From: Chitinivibrionia bacterium
GTDB lineage: Bacteria > Fibrobacterota > Chitinivibrionia > Chitinivibrionales > Chitinivibrionaceae
DNA length: 55,155 nt
Direction: 5' to 3'
NCBI GenBank assembly: GCA_009779925.1
Contig: WRAZ01000011.1
Location: forward strand, 1-55,155
Position 1 is the first letter of the stretch, and every line of letters begins with the position of its first letter. Of this stretch, positions 17,188-25,234 are shown in pieces. Both the position numbers and the translations under genes were made by a program. The notes beneath the pieces were generated by a model, which did not search any database, was not told the origin of the DNA, and was given only the letters and a program-made list of their open reading frames with translations.

Positions 17188-17807
17188 ATGAATAATAAAA
17201 AACAAGAAATAGTAATTCGCAACAGCACTGCGGAATTTTTAACTTTTGCCTATCAATCAAAAGGCGACGACGTAGAAGTCCGCGTTCAAGACGGAAGCGT
17301 TTGGCTTTCTCAAAAAAGTTTGGGGATGCTGTTTGAAACAACACCTGAAAACATACTTGTTCATCTTAAAAACATATTTAAAGACGGCGAACTTGATGAA
17401 AATTCAGTTGCTAAAATTTATTTAGCAACTGCCTCAGACGGCAAAAAATATAACATAAAACACTACAATCTCGACGCGATTATCGCTGTCGGTTATCGGG
17501 TAAATTCCGCTCGGGCAACTGCGTTTCGTCAATGGGCGACTACCGTTTTGCGCGACTTTACTCTTCGCGGCTATATAATCGACCGCAAAAGAATGGAAAA
17601 CGGCGCGTTCCGCTGACAATGGCGGATTGGGCTAAACACTTGGACTTAATTTTACAGGCAAACGGCAAAGATATTTTGGAAGATACAGGCTCAATTACAG
17701 CCGCATTGGCAAAACAACACGCAGAAAACGAATTTGAGAAATATCGCCCAATTCAAGACAAGTTATTTCAGTCGGATTTTGACAGGGTCTTGAAAGAATT
17801 GGAGTAG
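17188..17807 (+). pseudogene. RhuM family gene with internal deletion and frameshift
   Basis: The first part (MNNKKQEIVIRNSTAEF ... RQWATTVLRDFTLRGY...) is a normal RhuM N-terminus ending 'MENGAFR' at a stop at 17614-17616. In the next frame the text resumes as 'RVPLTMADWAKHLDLILQANGKDILEDTGSITAAL', the RhuM C-terminus, to 17807. About 150 residues of the middle are missing, and the join lies at GGCGCGTTCC, where codons of both sides can be read, suggesting a deletion between short homologies. It begins 8 bases after uvrA, so it is probably read through from it. A truncated N-domain protein could still be made. Confidence 0.85.
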
Positions 17808-17817
17808 ATTAAACAAT

Positions 17818-17870
17818 TTGGTATTATTAAATAATATATATTTTTGATTTTTCCCCTCACTTTCATTGTG
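17818..17870 (+). repeat. 53-bp imperfect direct repeat, left copy
   Basis: Starts TTGGTATTATTAAATAA and ends CCTCACTTTCATTGTG; a close copy lies at 19300-19354. The pair brackets the octamer repeats and the lipoprotein gene. Confidence 0.8.
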
Positions 17871-18020
17871 CCAAATATTATATTTGCGAACAGAAAATTG
17901 ATGCCGATAAAAAAATAATAAAGATGGGCAAAATGGCAAAAAATGGGCTAAACACTTGTAAACACTTGACTTTTGCGATGGACAAAACGTATTTTATACT
18001 ATATACATTTGTATATATTC

Positions 18021-18105
18021 TCGCTGTCTCGCTGTCTCGCTGTCTCGCTGTCTCGCTGTCTCGCTGTCTCGCTGTCTCGCTGTCTCGCTGTCTCGCTGTC
18101 TCGCT
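18021..18105 (+). repeat. Ten perfect TCGCTGTC octamer repeats
   Basis: TCGCTGTC repeats ten times without error, plus five bases. It ends 118 bases before the lipoprotein ATG at 18224. An 8-bp unit is not a multiple of three, and an open frame through it has only repeat-derived sequence, so I read it as non-coding. Confidence 0.97.
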
Positions 18106-18148
18106 TCTAAGCGAAAAATAATTTTTCAGAATTTTTTTTATAAATTTG

Positions 18149-18176
18149 AGCGCAAGGCCAACTCTTTGCGCTTTTG
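18149..18176 (+). terminator. Terminator-like hairpin between octamer repeats and the lipoprotein gene
   Basis: AGCGCAA/TTGCGCT stem followed by TTT, 48 bases before the lipoprotein ATG. It could be an upstream terminator or a leader hairpin. Confidence 0.45.
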
Positions 18177-18223
18177 GGTATTTAGTGTTTTTTTTAACTT
18201 TAATTTTTTAAGGAGGACGTTTT

Positions 18224-19030
18224 ATGAAAAAAGCGTTTTGGTTATTAGGTTTATTGATTAGTGTAGCGTTGTTTGTAGGCTGTTCAGACAACGACAAAGG
18301 CGGTGGTGATACTGCTTTAGGATTGCCTTCAGTCCCCAATGCGACAGGTGGAGAATTAACAGCGCGTCCTACTGCACCAAATGTGGTAGTAAATGAAAGC
18401 AACTTAAACGATTTTGCCGAAGCGTTCAGTATGATGATGGCAAGTGGTGGCTACTACTCGCCTGAACAAAACTCTACGAACAAAGCAAGATCTGTTAATA
18501 CTAACAGAAGAGCAAGATTAGGGGCTACAAACTCTGACAGAACTGCAAGGTCTTGGAGCCCTGTCTATTCTGATAGTGGCGAAGAAACAGAGCTAGGAGA
18601 TTATAGTGGACGAATTGATATCGTTTGGACGTATAATATGAGATATAAAGAAACTGCTAACGGCGAAGAGTGGAATGCTAACGGCACGGGTATGGCAAGA
18701 TTCTTTAACTTTTCACATAACGGCAACCTATTTCTTGGCGGCGCATTAGGTGCTGCATTTTTAGATAATGGCTATGAAAACGAAACAGGCTGGGGTGATA
18801 CATTAGAAGACAAAGTTAACGGAACGCTTCGATTTAACGGTGCATTTGAAGGAAGTATTACTTACAACAATGTTCACATAAGACAAACTTGGGGCTATAG
18901 TTATATAACCAATGATTACACTGACGATTTCAAAGTACTTGGCGGTTCGTTAACTATAAACAGCGGTGGCAGAACCTTTAGTATTGACGCTGAAGAATTC
19001 AAAGATTTTTTCTCGTTGATGCATTTTTGA
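18224..19030 (+). CDS. Lipoprotein of unknown function
   Basis: 268 residues; strong AAGGAGG RBS. The signal peptide ends in lipobox LFVGC (Cys20), then a D/G-rich linker (SDNDKGGGD). The mature part is polar, with an Arg/Ser/Asn-rich stretch (about 85-110) and a beta-rich C-terminal half ('GRIDIVWTYNMRYKE', 'GTLRFNGAFEGSITYNNVHIRQTW', 'GSLTINSGGRTFSIDAEEF'). I recognise no family. The last third alternates strands in the way of small periplasmic barrels or bilayer-facing lipoproteins. Its own terminator follows. The neighbouring repeats suggest variable expression. Confidence 0.85.
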   Translation: MKKAFWLLGLLISVALFVGCSDNDKGGGDTALGLPSVPNATGGELTARPTAPNVVVNESNLNDFAEAFSMMMASGGYYSPEQNSTNKARSVNTNRRARLGATNSDRTARSWSPVYSDSGEETELGDYSGRIDIVWTYNMRYKETANGEEWNANGTGMARFFNFSHNGNLFLGGALGAAFLDNGYENETGWGDTLEDKVNGTLRFNGAFEGSITYNNVHIRQTWGYSYITNDYTDDFKVLGGSLTINSGGRTFSIDAEEFKDFFSLMHF

Positions 19031-19066
19031 TTGACAACTGTTTTTTTTATAAGCAGTTTTTTAATC

Positions 19067-19097
19067 GGGTAGCCTCAAAAGAGACTGCCCTTTTTTG
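19067..19097 (+). terminator. Terminator of the 18.2-kb lipoprotein gene
   Basis: GGGTAG...CTGCCC stem with extra CTC/GAG pairing, loop AAAA, then six T, starting 37 bases after the stop. Confidence 0.8.
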
Positions 19098-19113
19098 TAT
19101 TTTTTCTTCCGTA

Positions 19114-19134
19114 GAGACGCAATGCTTGCGTCTC
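19114..19134. repeat. REP-like palindrome GAGACGCAA/TTGCGTCTC
   Basis: Perfect 9-bp arms with a TGC loop, preceded by GTA. Similar GTAGAGACGC...GCGTCTC palindromes are interspersed repeats in several phyla; only one copy of this type is in the window. Confidence 0.6.
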
Positions 19135-19299
19135 AAACGGTCGGTTGGGCAGGGTGGTTGAATTACAATAATCGTGCAAAATCGCCTATCTGCCTGACAC
19201 CGTCGTTTTTTCATTAGTTGTTTTTGTGGTTTTTTTTAATTATTAACGATTATCTATCGCCACGGCAGGGGTAGCCGAGCGCGTTAGAATATAGTTTGC

Positions 19300-19354
19300 T
19301 TGGTAATATTATTAAATAAATATATTTTTTATTTTTTTCCTCACTTTCACTGTG
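19300..19354 (+). repeat. 53-bp imperfect direct repeat, right copy
   Basis: Matches 17818-17870 with few differences (TTGGTAATATTATTAAATAA ... CTCACTTTCACTGTG). Only the right copy runs on into the coding-like fragment that follows. Confidence 0.8.
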
Positions 19355-19468
19355 GATTCACAAGAAGCGAGTTCATCGACCTTTGGCGCGCGAGACGGTA
19401 TGAGCAGAGAACATTGCGGAATGGCGTGGGACTTGTGGGATCCAAATGATTGCGGCGACGATGACTGA
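19352..19468 (+). pseudogene. Possible C-terminal gene remnant
   Basis: From 19352 a 38-residue frame reads VDSQEASSSTFGARDGMSRE then HCGMAWDLWDPNDCGDDD and stops. The composition (Trp, Cys, Asp-rich end) looks coding and a hairpin with T-rich tail follows (19501-19530), but there is no RBS. I read it as the tail of a lost gene cut off by the upstream repeat; a tiny peptide is the alternative. Confidence 0.3.
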
Positions 19469-19497
19469 GAACGGCTACGTTTAGCAGTTTACTTAAA

Positions 19498-19530
19498 GGG
19501 GACGAGGTTTTTCTCGTCTCATTTGTTTGT
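19498..19530 (+). terminator. Hairpin after the possible gene remnant
   Basis: GACGAG/CTCGTC with a six-base loop (GTTTTT), followed by a T-rich but interrupted tail. Confidence 0.5.
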
Positions 19531-19563
19531 TTGCGGAGGGGGGGGGAATCGACCTATTTGGTA

Positions 19564-20886
19564 TTATTGAAGCAGATTTGAAATAGCGTATAACGGATAA
19601 ATTTCGACATTATCAATCCGACCGAAATTTTCGATAGAAGTTCTTATTCCAAGCGCGCTTTTTTTCTCTTCCATAAATAATCGCAAACTCGGCATCGCGC
19701 CTTTGCTTCCCGATTTTACCTCTATCGGAATAATATTGTTGTTCTTTTGTATAAGATAATCGACTTGCGCATTGCTTTGTTTTTTTTCTCTGTGCCAACA
19801 ATATAATTGACACGGTATATGACACGATGACGCTTTAAGTATTTCCAAACCGACAAACATTTCTGCCAAAGCGCCCATATTTATGGTCTTAAAATCTTGT
19901 GCTATAATTATTTGGGAAGAGTCAAATCCAAGCATTCGCAAAAACATTCCCGTGTCTAAAAGCAACATTTTTCTTCGCTTGTAATTTGCTTCTGCGCCCA
20001 AAGGAATACCATTTGCCGAACTATGCACAACAGGAATTACAAGTCCCGCCATTATCAATAATTCAAGAGATTGTTTTACTTGGTTGTTATTCAAATTTGA
20101 GACCTTTTCATAAACAAACTTAGAGTCAATTTGATTGGCAACCGATTCAAATACATTTTCGATATGAATGCCGGACATTCTTTTTTTGTATTTTGCAAAA
20201 TCGCTTCTGAATGTGGTTATCAAATCGTCAATTACTGTCTGACTTTCAAGCAAACTGTTTGTTGCAATATATTTTGCAATTGCTTCGGGCATTCCGCCGG
20301 TAATAAGAAAAATCTTGAATATTTTTTTTAATTCGTTGTGTATAATATCGGAAAGCGGTTTTTGCGAACTTGCCTTTCTGTAAGCTTCAACAAGCATTTT
20401 TTCTTTTTTTGCGAACATAAATTCTTCAAACGAAAAAGGATACAGAAACAACGAACGTATTCTTCCAACTGCGAAAGACGGCATTTCTTCTATGGCGAAT
20501 TCCAGCAGAGAACCTGCGGCTATCAAATGCAACTCTTGGTATTTTTCATAGAAGTATCTCAACTTTGCCAAAGCCGCAGGACAACTTTGTATTTCATCAA
20601 AAAACACAAGTGTTTGCCCTGCCGTGATTTCTTTCTTATAGAACAAAGATAGCTGTTCACAAATTTCTTGCGGTGAATTAAACTGCTCAAAAAGTATATG
20701 GACAGCTTTATCGTCGTCAAAATTTACTTCGATATATGTTTTGAACGATTTTGCCAAATTGCGAACAGCAGACGATTTACCAACCTGACGAGCGCCTCGT
20801 AAAAGTAGCGGCTTTCTATTTTTCTCATCAGCCCAAGAGCGTAAAACCACGTCGATTTTTCGTTCAAAATAAGTGTTTTCTATCAT
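19564..20886 (-). CDS. AAA ATPase with DUF4143 C-terminal domain
   Basis: 440 residues. AAA_14-type N-terminus with Walker A GARQVGKSS (31-39) and Walker B LVFFDEIQ (93-100), then 'LIAAGSLLEFAI' and the 'SFEEFM' element that precedes the helical region. The C-terminal DUF4143 domain has 'LLDTGMFLRMLG', 'GALAEMFVGLEIL', 'YCWHREKKQSNAQVDYLIQKNNNIIPIEVKSGSKG'; this last E-V-K-S-G-S-K-G with the upstream D-Y is PD-(D/E)XK-like. These proteins are common, often in multiple copies, with no settled role; a nucleic-acid-linked ATPase is likely. Three repeats at 33-bp spacing lie before its start. Confidence 0.92.
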   Translation of the reverse strand: MIENTYFERKIDVVLRSWADEKNRKPLLLRGARQVGKSSAVRNLAKSFKTYIEVNFDDDKAVHILFEQFNSPQEICEQLSLFYKKEITAGQTLVFFDEIQSCPAALAKLRYFYEKYQELHLIAAGSLLEFAIEEMPSFAVGRIRSLFLYPFSFEEFMFAKKEKMLVEAYRKASSQKPLSDIIHNELKKIFKIFLITGGMPEAIAKYIATNSLLESQTVIDDLITTFRSDFAKYKKRMSGIHIENVFESVANQIDSKFVYEKVSNLNNNQVKQSLELLIMAGLVIPVVHSSANGIPLGAEANYKRRKMLLLDTGMFLRMLGFDSSQIIIAQDFKTINMGALAEMFVGLEILKASSCHIPCQLYCWHREKKQSNAQVDYLIQKNNNIIPIEVKSGSKGAMPSLRLFMEEKKSALGIRTSIENFGRIDNVEIYPLYAISNLLQ

Positions 20887-20902
20887 AACTCCTCCTGTTT
20901 CT

Positions 20903-20986
20903 ACAAAAAGTCAAGGTGAATTTCATCAAATATACACAAAAAGTCAGGGTAAATATAATACAATTACTGCAAAAAGTCAAGGCAAA
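20903..20986. promoter_or_regulatory. Three direct repeats at exact 33-bp spacing
   Basis: (A/G)CAAAAAGTCA(A/G)GG occurs at 20903, 20936 and 20969. The 33-bp period is about three helical turns, as for binding sites on one face of DNA. It lies in the divergent spacer between the DUF4143 ATPase and cmk. The period is also 11 codons, so a decayed coding repeat is an alternative. Confidence 0.6.
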
Positions 20987-21082
20987 ACGCGAAATAGTTT
21001 ATTTTTATTTAATTTTCCCCTATCCACTTTCGGCATAATGTATTTTATGCCGCACATTTTGGGATTTTTTGGAGATTTTTTA

Positions 21083-21748
21083 GTGATTATTACCATCGAC
21101 GGACCTGCGGGAAGCGGGAAGACCAGCACTTCTAAGGCAATAGCCGAGAAAATCGGTTTTCAATGTATTGACACAGGGGCGATGTATCGTGTTATTACGT
21201 TAAAAGCGTTGCGTGAGAATGTTGCGTTTACCGACGAAGACAAAATGGGTGAATTGACGCGAAATACCAAAATCGAATTTGAGGGCGTTGTTCCTAATGT
21301 AAGAGTGATTATGGACGGCGAAGATGTGTCGGAGGCTATTAGGTCTGATGAAATTACAAAGAACGTTTCCGATTACTGCGCGGTAAAAATTGTGCGTGAA
21401 TTGCTTGTGGAGCAACAGCGAGAAATCGCAAAGGGCAAAAATTCCATAGCCGAAGGACGCGATATGGGAACTGTTGTTTTTACGGGAGCGGAACTTAAAA
21501 TTTATATGATTGCAGACGTAGCGACAAGAGCCCAAAGAAGACAAATGGATTTTGAAAAATTGGGGATTAAAAAAACGGTTGAAGAAATTGCGGCGGATAT
21601 TGAAACGAGAGACAAAAAAGACAGCTCGCGCGCAAATTCACCGATGACAAAGCCAGAAGACGCAATAGTAATTGACACTTCGAACTTGAAATTTGACGAA
21701 CAGGTGGAGAAAATTATTGCATTGGCAAAAGAAAAAGAGAGTTTTTGA
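21083..21748 (+). CDS. cmk: Cytidylate kinase
   Basis: 221 residues from a GTG at 21083 with GGAG 8 bases upstream; this puts the P-loop (IDGPAGSGKTSTSKAIA) at the N-terminus, as in the family. Upstream in-frame ATGs would add a non-conserved hydrophobic extension. Motifs: 'DTGAMYRVITLKAL' (CMP-binding), 'RSDEITKNVS', 'AEGRDMGTVVF' and 'RDKKDSSRANSPM' (lid arginines). Phosphorylates CMP/dCMP with ATP. It is 45 bases upstream of rpsA, the common cmk-rpsA pairing. Confidence 0.93.
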   Translation: MIITIDGPAGSGKTSTSKAIAEKIGFQCIDTGAMYRVITLKALRENVAFTDEDKMGELTRNTKIEFEGVVPNVRVIMDGEDVSEAIRSDEITKNVSDYCAVKIVRELLVEQQREIAKGKNSIAEGRDMGTVVFTGAELKIYMIADVATRAQRRQMDFEKLGIKKTVEEIAADIETRDKKDSSRANSPMTKPEDAIVIDTSNLKFDEQVEKIIALAKEKESF

Positions 21749-21793
21749 TATTTTTTACTATTAACCTTAACCAAAAATTGGAGAGCGCCTATT

Positions 21794-23590
21794 ATGGCTA
21801 AAACCAAAAAAGTTTTAAAAGCAGTTGACGCAAATGGCAACAATGTGGACTTGAAAGAATTCGAAGAAGGCTTTCACAGCACGGAAGAAATCACTCGTAT
21901 TTTGAACGAGTACAAAACAAAAGGCGACGAAATCGGCTCGGTAGTTGATATTGTTCCCGGCGAAATCGTGAAAGGAAAAATCCTTCAAATCAACGACAAA
22001 GACGTATATGTGGGTATCGGATATAAATCCGACGGAGCGGTTTCTACTGCTGAATTCCGCAACTTGGAAGACCTCAAAGTCGGCGACGACATCGAAGTTT
22101 ATGTCGAAAAACTTGAAGACAGCGACGGAAATTTGGTGCTGTCAAAATCTCGTGCAGACTTCTTGCGCGTTTGGGACAGAATTAACGAAGCGCACGATAA
22201 CAAAGAAATCGTTCAAGGTAAACTTACAAAAAGAGTTAAAGGCGGAATTGCCGTTGACTTGTTTGGTGTGGATGCATTCCTTCCCGGCTCGCAAATCGAC
22301 TTGCGCCAAATCCCCGACTTGGATTCTATTTTGGGCAAAACTTTCGACTTGCGCGTAATTAAAGTGAACAAAACTCGCAGAAATATCGTTGTTTCACGCA
22401 GGGCGCTTTTGGAAGAAGAGCGCGATAAGCAACGCGGTGAAGTTATCGCAAAAATCGAAAAAGGTCAGGTCAGAAAAGGTATCGTTAAAAACATTACCGA
22501 TTTTGGTGTATTTATCGATTTGGGCGGCGTAGATGGTCTCCTTCACATTACAGATATGTCGTGGGGCAGAGTGAACGACCCGAAAAATCTTCTTCAGCTT
22601 CACCAAGAAGTCGATGTTATGGTTTTGGATTTCAACGAAGAAAAAGACAGAATTTCGCTTGGTCTTAAGCAACTTCAAGACCACCCTTGGAAAGACATTG
22701 ACGACAAGTTCCCAGAAAACTCGCACGTTAGCGGAAAAATCGTTTCGGTAACAGAATACGGCGCATTTATGGAGCTCGAAAAAGGCATAGAAGGACTTAT
22801 CCACATTTCCGAAATGTCTTGGACACAGCACATTAAACACCCGTCGAAAATCGTTTCGGTTGGCGACATTGTTAAGGCTGTCGTTCTTAAAATCGACAAG
22901 GAAGCAAACAAAATTTCACTCGGTCTCAAACAACTTATGGAAGACCCGTGGAAAGGTGTGCGCGACGAGTTCCCGATTGGCAAAATAATGAAAGGCAAAA
23001 TCAGAAATCTTGCGGCATTCGGCGCCTTTGTCGAGCTTAAAGACGGAATTGACGGTCTCATTCATATTTCGGATATTTCTTGGATAAAGAAAATCCTTAA
23101 TCCGGGCGAAGTGTTCAAAAAAGGTCAGGAAATCGAAGTTAAAGTTATCGACATCGACGAAGACAAACACAGAATTTCTTTGGGTATCAAACAACTTACC
23201 GAAGACCCGTGGAACGATTTGGCGAAAAAATACAATATCGGCACAAAATGCGAAGGCAAAATCGTCAGAATTCTTGACAGAGGTATTGTTGTTGAATTTG
23301 AAGACGGCGTAGAAGGCAACATTCCGACAAAAGAAATCGGCTCGCAGGTGGAACACCCCGCGCTTATTTTCTCAATCGGCGACAAAGTTCCCGCAGAAGT
23401 TATCGAATTTGACTTGGACGGACAAAAAATCGTACTTTCGATAGCAGAATATTTCAAAGGAAACGCAGGCGAACTCGAAAAGTTCAAAGCCGCGCACCCA
23501 ATTAAAAAAGGCTTGACTTTGGAAAAAATCCGCGCTGACGAAGAAGCGGCAAGAAACGCTTTGGAAGCAGACGATGACGACGAGGACTAA
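21794..23590 (+). CDS. rpsA: 30S ribosomal protein S1
   Basis: 598 residues with six S1 RNA-binding domains, starting near residues 55, 135, 222, 307, 393 and 480. Repeated signatures such as 'GIVKNITDFGVFIDLGGVDGLLHITDMSW', 'GKIVSVTEYGAFMELEKGIEGLIHISEMSW' and 'KGKIRNLAAFGAFVELKDGIDGLIHISDISW' are clear in the central domains; the first and last are more diverged, as in typical S1. The C-terminus is acidic (EADDDDED). It binds mRNA on the small subunit. Co-transcribed with cmk, and strong terminators follow. Confidence 0.96.
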   Translation: MAKTKKVLKAVDANGNNVDLKEFEEGFHSTEEITRILNEYKTKGDEIGSVVDIVPGEIVKGKILQINDKDVYVGIGYKSDGAVSTAEFRNLEDLKVGDDIEVYVEKLEDSDGNLVLSKSRADFLRVWDRINEAHDNKEIVQGKLTKRVKGGIAVDLFGVDAFLPGSQIDLRQIPDLDSILGKTFDLRVIKVNKTRRNIVVSRRALLEEERDKQRGEVIAKIEKGQVRKGIVKNITDFGVFIDLGGVDGLLHITDMSWGRVNDPKNLLQLHQEVDVMVLDFNEEKDRISLGLKQLQDHPWKDIDDKFPENSHVSGKIVSVTEYGAFMELEKGIEGLIHISEMSWTQHIKHPSKIVSVGDIVKAVVLKIDKEANKISLGLKQLMEDPWKGVRDEFPIGKIMKGKIRNLAAFGAFVELKDGIDGLIHISDISWIKKILNPGEVFKKGQEIEVKVIDIDEDKHRISLGIKQLTEDPWNDLAKKYNIGTKCEGKIVRILDRGIVVEFEDGVEGNIPTKEIGSQVEHPALIFSIGDKVPAEVIEFDLDGQKIVLSIAEYFKGNAGELEKFKAAHPIKKGLTLEKIRADEEAARNALEADDDDED

Positions 23591-23628
23591 GAAAGTTGAG
23601 GCGTAATAGCTTAAACTGAAGAATAATC

Positions 23629-23685
23629 AGACCGTATATCGGTCTTTTAAGAGGCGCAGGAGAATTTCTGCGCCTCGTTTTTTTT
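23629..23685 (+). terminator. Tandem terminators of cmk-rpsA
   Basis: AGACCG-TATAT-CGGTCT followed by TTT, then GAGGCGCAG/CTGCGCCTC with loop GAGAATTT followed by G and eight T (23651-23685). The second is a strong intrinsic terminator. Confidence 0.9.
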
Positions 23686-23828
23686 GATAATTTCGCCAAA
23701 CCACAAAACACCAAATTCACCCCTCAAGCATAATCTTATTACTCGTATGTTTAGCCGCTAAAATGTCCTTTTGCTTTGCCGTGGAGAAACTCAACAAAAA
23801 ATCACTAAATCCCACAAAACCAACCATC

Positions 23829-23857
23829 GGCGCAAAGATTATCTTTGCGCCTTTTTT
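23829..23857 (+). terminator. Stand-alone terminator copied from the Rpn locus
   Basis: GGCGCAAAGAT-T-ATCTTTGCGCC, a perfect 11-bp stem, then six T. About 55 bases here match the reverse strand of the Rpn terminator (2427-2480), including flanks on both sides, yet no gene precedes it. Confidence 0.8.
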
Positions 23858-24032
23858 CACACGTTTTCGTGTATTTTTTACATTTTCAAGATTTTTCCGC
23901 AGGTTGCTGTGGGAATATCGTATATTACCTCTGCCAAAAATTGAGATTAGTAGGGATTTTTATCCTTATTTTTCGTTATTAGTTGTATTTGTCTATCTGT
24001 AGAGATAGTCAGCGAAATAATCCTTTGGGGTT

Positions 24033-24130
24033 GTTCTGCCTGACTGGCTGTTTTTTCAACTAAAACGATAAGGTATAATTCTCAATTTTTGGCGAAATAA
24101 GAATTTCGGCAGAACAGCCTTGCTGTTTTT
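24033..24130 (+). promoter_or_regulatory. Candidate attenuator or promoter region of the FRG cassette
   Basis: GTTCTGCC (24033-24040) and GGCTGTT (24046-24052) can pair with GGCAGAAC (24108-24115) and AACAGCC (24113-24119). The same AACAGC can instead pair with GCTGTT (24122-24127), giving a small terminator followed by TTT. TATAAT lies between at 24074, so a promoter there would leave out the first segment. Regulation is inference. Confidence 0.35.
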
Positions 24131-24190
24131 CTGCGTTAAGCTTGGAAAGTTGGTTTATAACAATATAAATTAGTAAAGAGAGGTTGTTAA

Positions 24191-24886
24191 ATGGGAGAAA
24201 TTACAGTGAATTCTTTTAGCGAGTTTCATCAAGCGATTCAAAAATTAAGGCGCAAAAAATCTCTGATATTTCGTGGCTTATCGGACGTTAATTATGAACT
24301 TATTCCGTCTATTTGCAGAGATGGATCAAAAGCCGAACGATTAAAATTAGTAGAGAAAAGATTGTTTAACATGTTCAAAAAATCAGCGATTGCATATATT
24401 AAAACGGTTCTTCCTTCCAATGATTGGGAATGGCTTGCGCTAGCGCAACATTACGGATTACCAACAAAATTAATGGATTGGACTTATAATCCGTTGATTG
24501 CGCTCTTTTTTGCGATTGAAGAAAAGGAAAAGGGGGTAGATAGATGTGTGTATGTCTCTTGGAATTATGAAAATTTAATAAATATGGATATTAATCCATT
24601 TAATCTTAGCGACAAAATAAATAAAACCCAATACTATATTTATCAGCCGCCATATTTTACAGAACGGGTTATTACACAATCCAGCGTTTTTACGATTCAC
24701 CCGTTAGATAATTATGGGTGTAATACAAACGACATTTGCAAGATAGTAATAAAAGAGGATTGTCGGGAGGAATTAATGGACTCAATTATAAGATACGGAG
24801 TAGATTATAAAACTATTTTCCCTGATTTGGGCGGCTTATGCAAGGATATTACGCTATTTTCTTATCGTTGGGAAAAAGAATCGTAA
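24191..24886 (+). CDS. FRG domain-containing protein
   Basis: 231 residues, RBS AGAGAGG. The N-terminal FRG motif is at 27-29 within 'SLIFRGLSDVNYELIPSICR', and the second core motif is 'WLALAQHYGLPTKLMDWT' followed by 'NPLIALFFAIEE'. FRG proteins are named for this Phe-Arg-Gly motif; they are frequent in prophages and islands and several are linked to anti-phage functions, but the activity is not settled. First gene of a three-gene unit with small spacers (23 and 1 base). No signal peptide; likely cytoplasmic. Confidence 0.9.
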   Translation: MGEITVNSFSEFHQAIQKLRRKKSLIFRGLSDVNYELIPSICRDGSKAERLKLVEKRLFNMFKKSAIAYIKTVLPSNDWEWLALAQHYGLPTKLMDWTYNPLIALFFAIEEKEKGVDRCVYVSWNYENLINMDINPFNLSDKINKTQYYIYQPPYFTERVITQSSVFTIHPLDNYGCNTNDICKIVIKEDCREELMDSIIRYGVDYKTIFPDLGGLCKDITLFSYRWEKES

Positions 24887-24909
24887 AAAAACAGAAAAAG
24901 GAGCGTGGT

Positions 24910-25233
24910 ATGAAAAATGAAAAAAAGGAAATCAAAAACAATGCAAGATTAAGACGATCAGTAAAAGCAAGTTGTCGCATCGCATATTCTTCGCAAATTA
25001 ACACAATCTCAAAGGAATCAGACATTGTTGAACATGAAAAGGTTGCTTTTGTTGCAGACAATGCCAAATCTGTTAGAAAAGCCAAGAAAAAACACAGTGC
25101 AGCAATCGCATATCACTGTTCTCAAAAGGCAAGAGTAAAAAAACGTAGTAGATTTTTGGTAGAAGCACAGTCGTCAGAAGAAACTGTCAAAACTTCCGTG
25201 GATATTTTGAAAGAACTAAAAGGAGGAGAGTAA
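24910..25233 (+). CDS. Small basic protein of unknown function in the FRG cassette
   Basis: 107 residues from an ATG preceded by AAAAGGAG. It is Lys/Arg/Ser-rich with alternating basic clusters (NARLRRSVKASCRIAYSSQ; SVRKAKKKHSAAIAY; QKARVKKRSR). The A-Y-(S/H)-(S/C)-(S)Q-K/I pattern occurs twice (IAYSSQ and IAYHCSQ), suggesting an internal duplication of about 60 residues. It could be nucleic-acid binding. It is one base from the next gene, so translation is probably coupled. I recognise no family. Confidence 0.7.
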   Translation: MKNEKKEIKNNARLRRSVKASCRIAYSSQINTISKESDIVEHEKVAFVADNAKSVRKAKKKHSAAIAYHCSQKARVKKRSRFLVEAQSSEETVKTSVDILKELKGGE

Positions 25234-25234
25234 T

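Larger units (their letters stand above)
17808..18223. other. Spacer with octamer repeats before a lipoprotein gene
   Basis: No credible gene. It contains the left copy of a 53-bp repeat (17818-17870), ten octamer repeats (18021-18105), a terminator-like hairpin (18149-18176) and the RBS AAGGAGG of the lipoprotein gene. Confidence 0.65.
19031..19563. other. 533-base region of repeats and a possible gene remnant
   Basis: Contains a terminator, a GAGACGCAA/TTGCGTCTC palindrome (19114-19134), the right copy of the 53-bp repeat, a possible C-terminal coding fragment, a second hairpin and a G9 run near 19540-19548. No complete gene is visible. Confidence 0.6.
23591..24190. other. 600-base non-coding region between rpsA and the FRG cassette
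   Basis: No credible gene. It holds two rpsA-side hairpins, a second full terminator with flanks copied from 2.43 kb, a TATAAT at 24074-24079 and a set of competing inverted repeats (24033-24130) ahead of the FRG gene. Confidence 0.6.

Noticed and set aside
17924-18121. Forward frame through the octamer repeats (LAVSLSRC units)
   Set aside because: Most of the frame is repeat-derived, without RBS, and any slip would break the frame.
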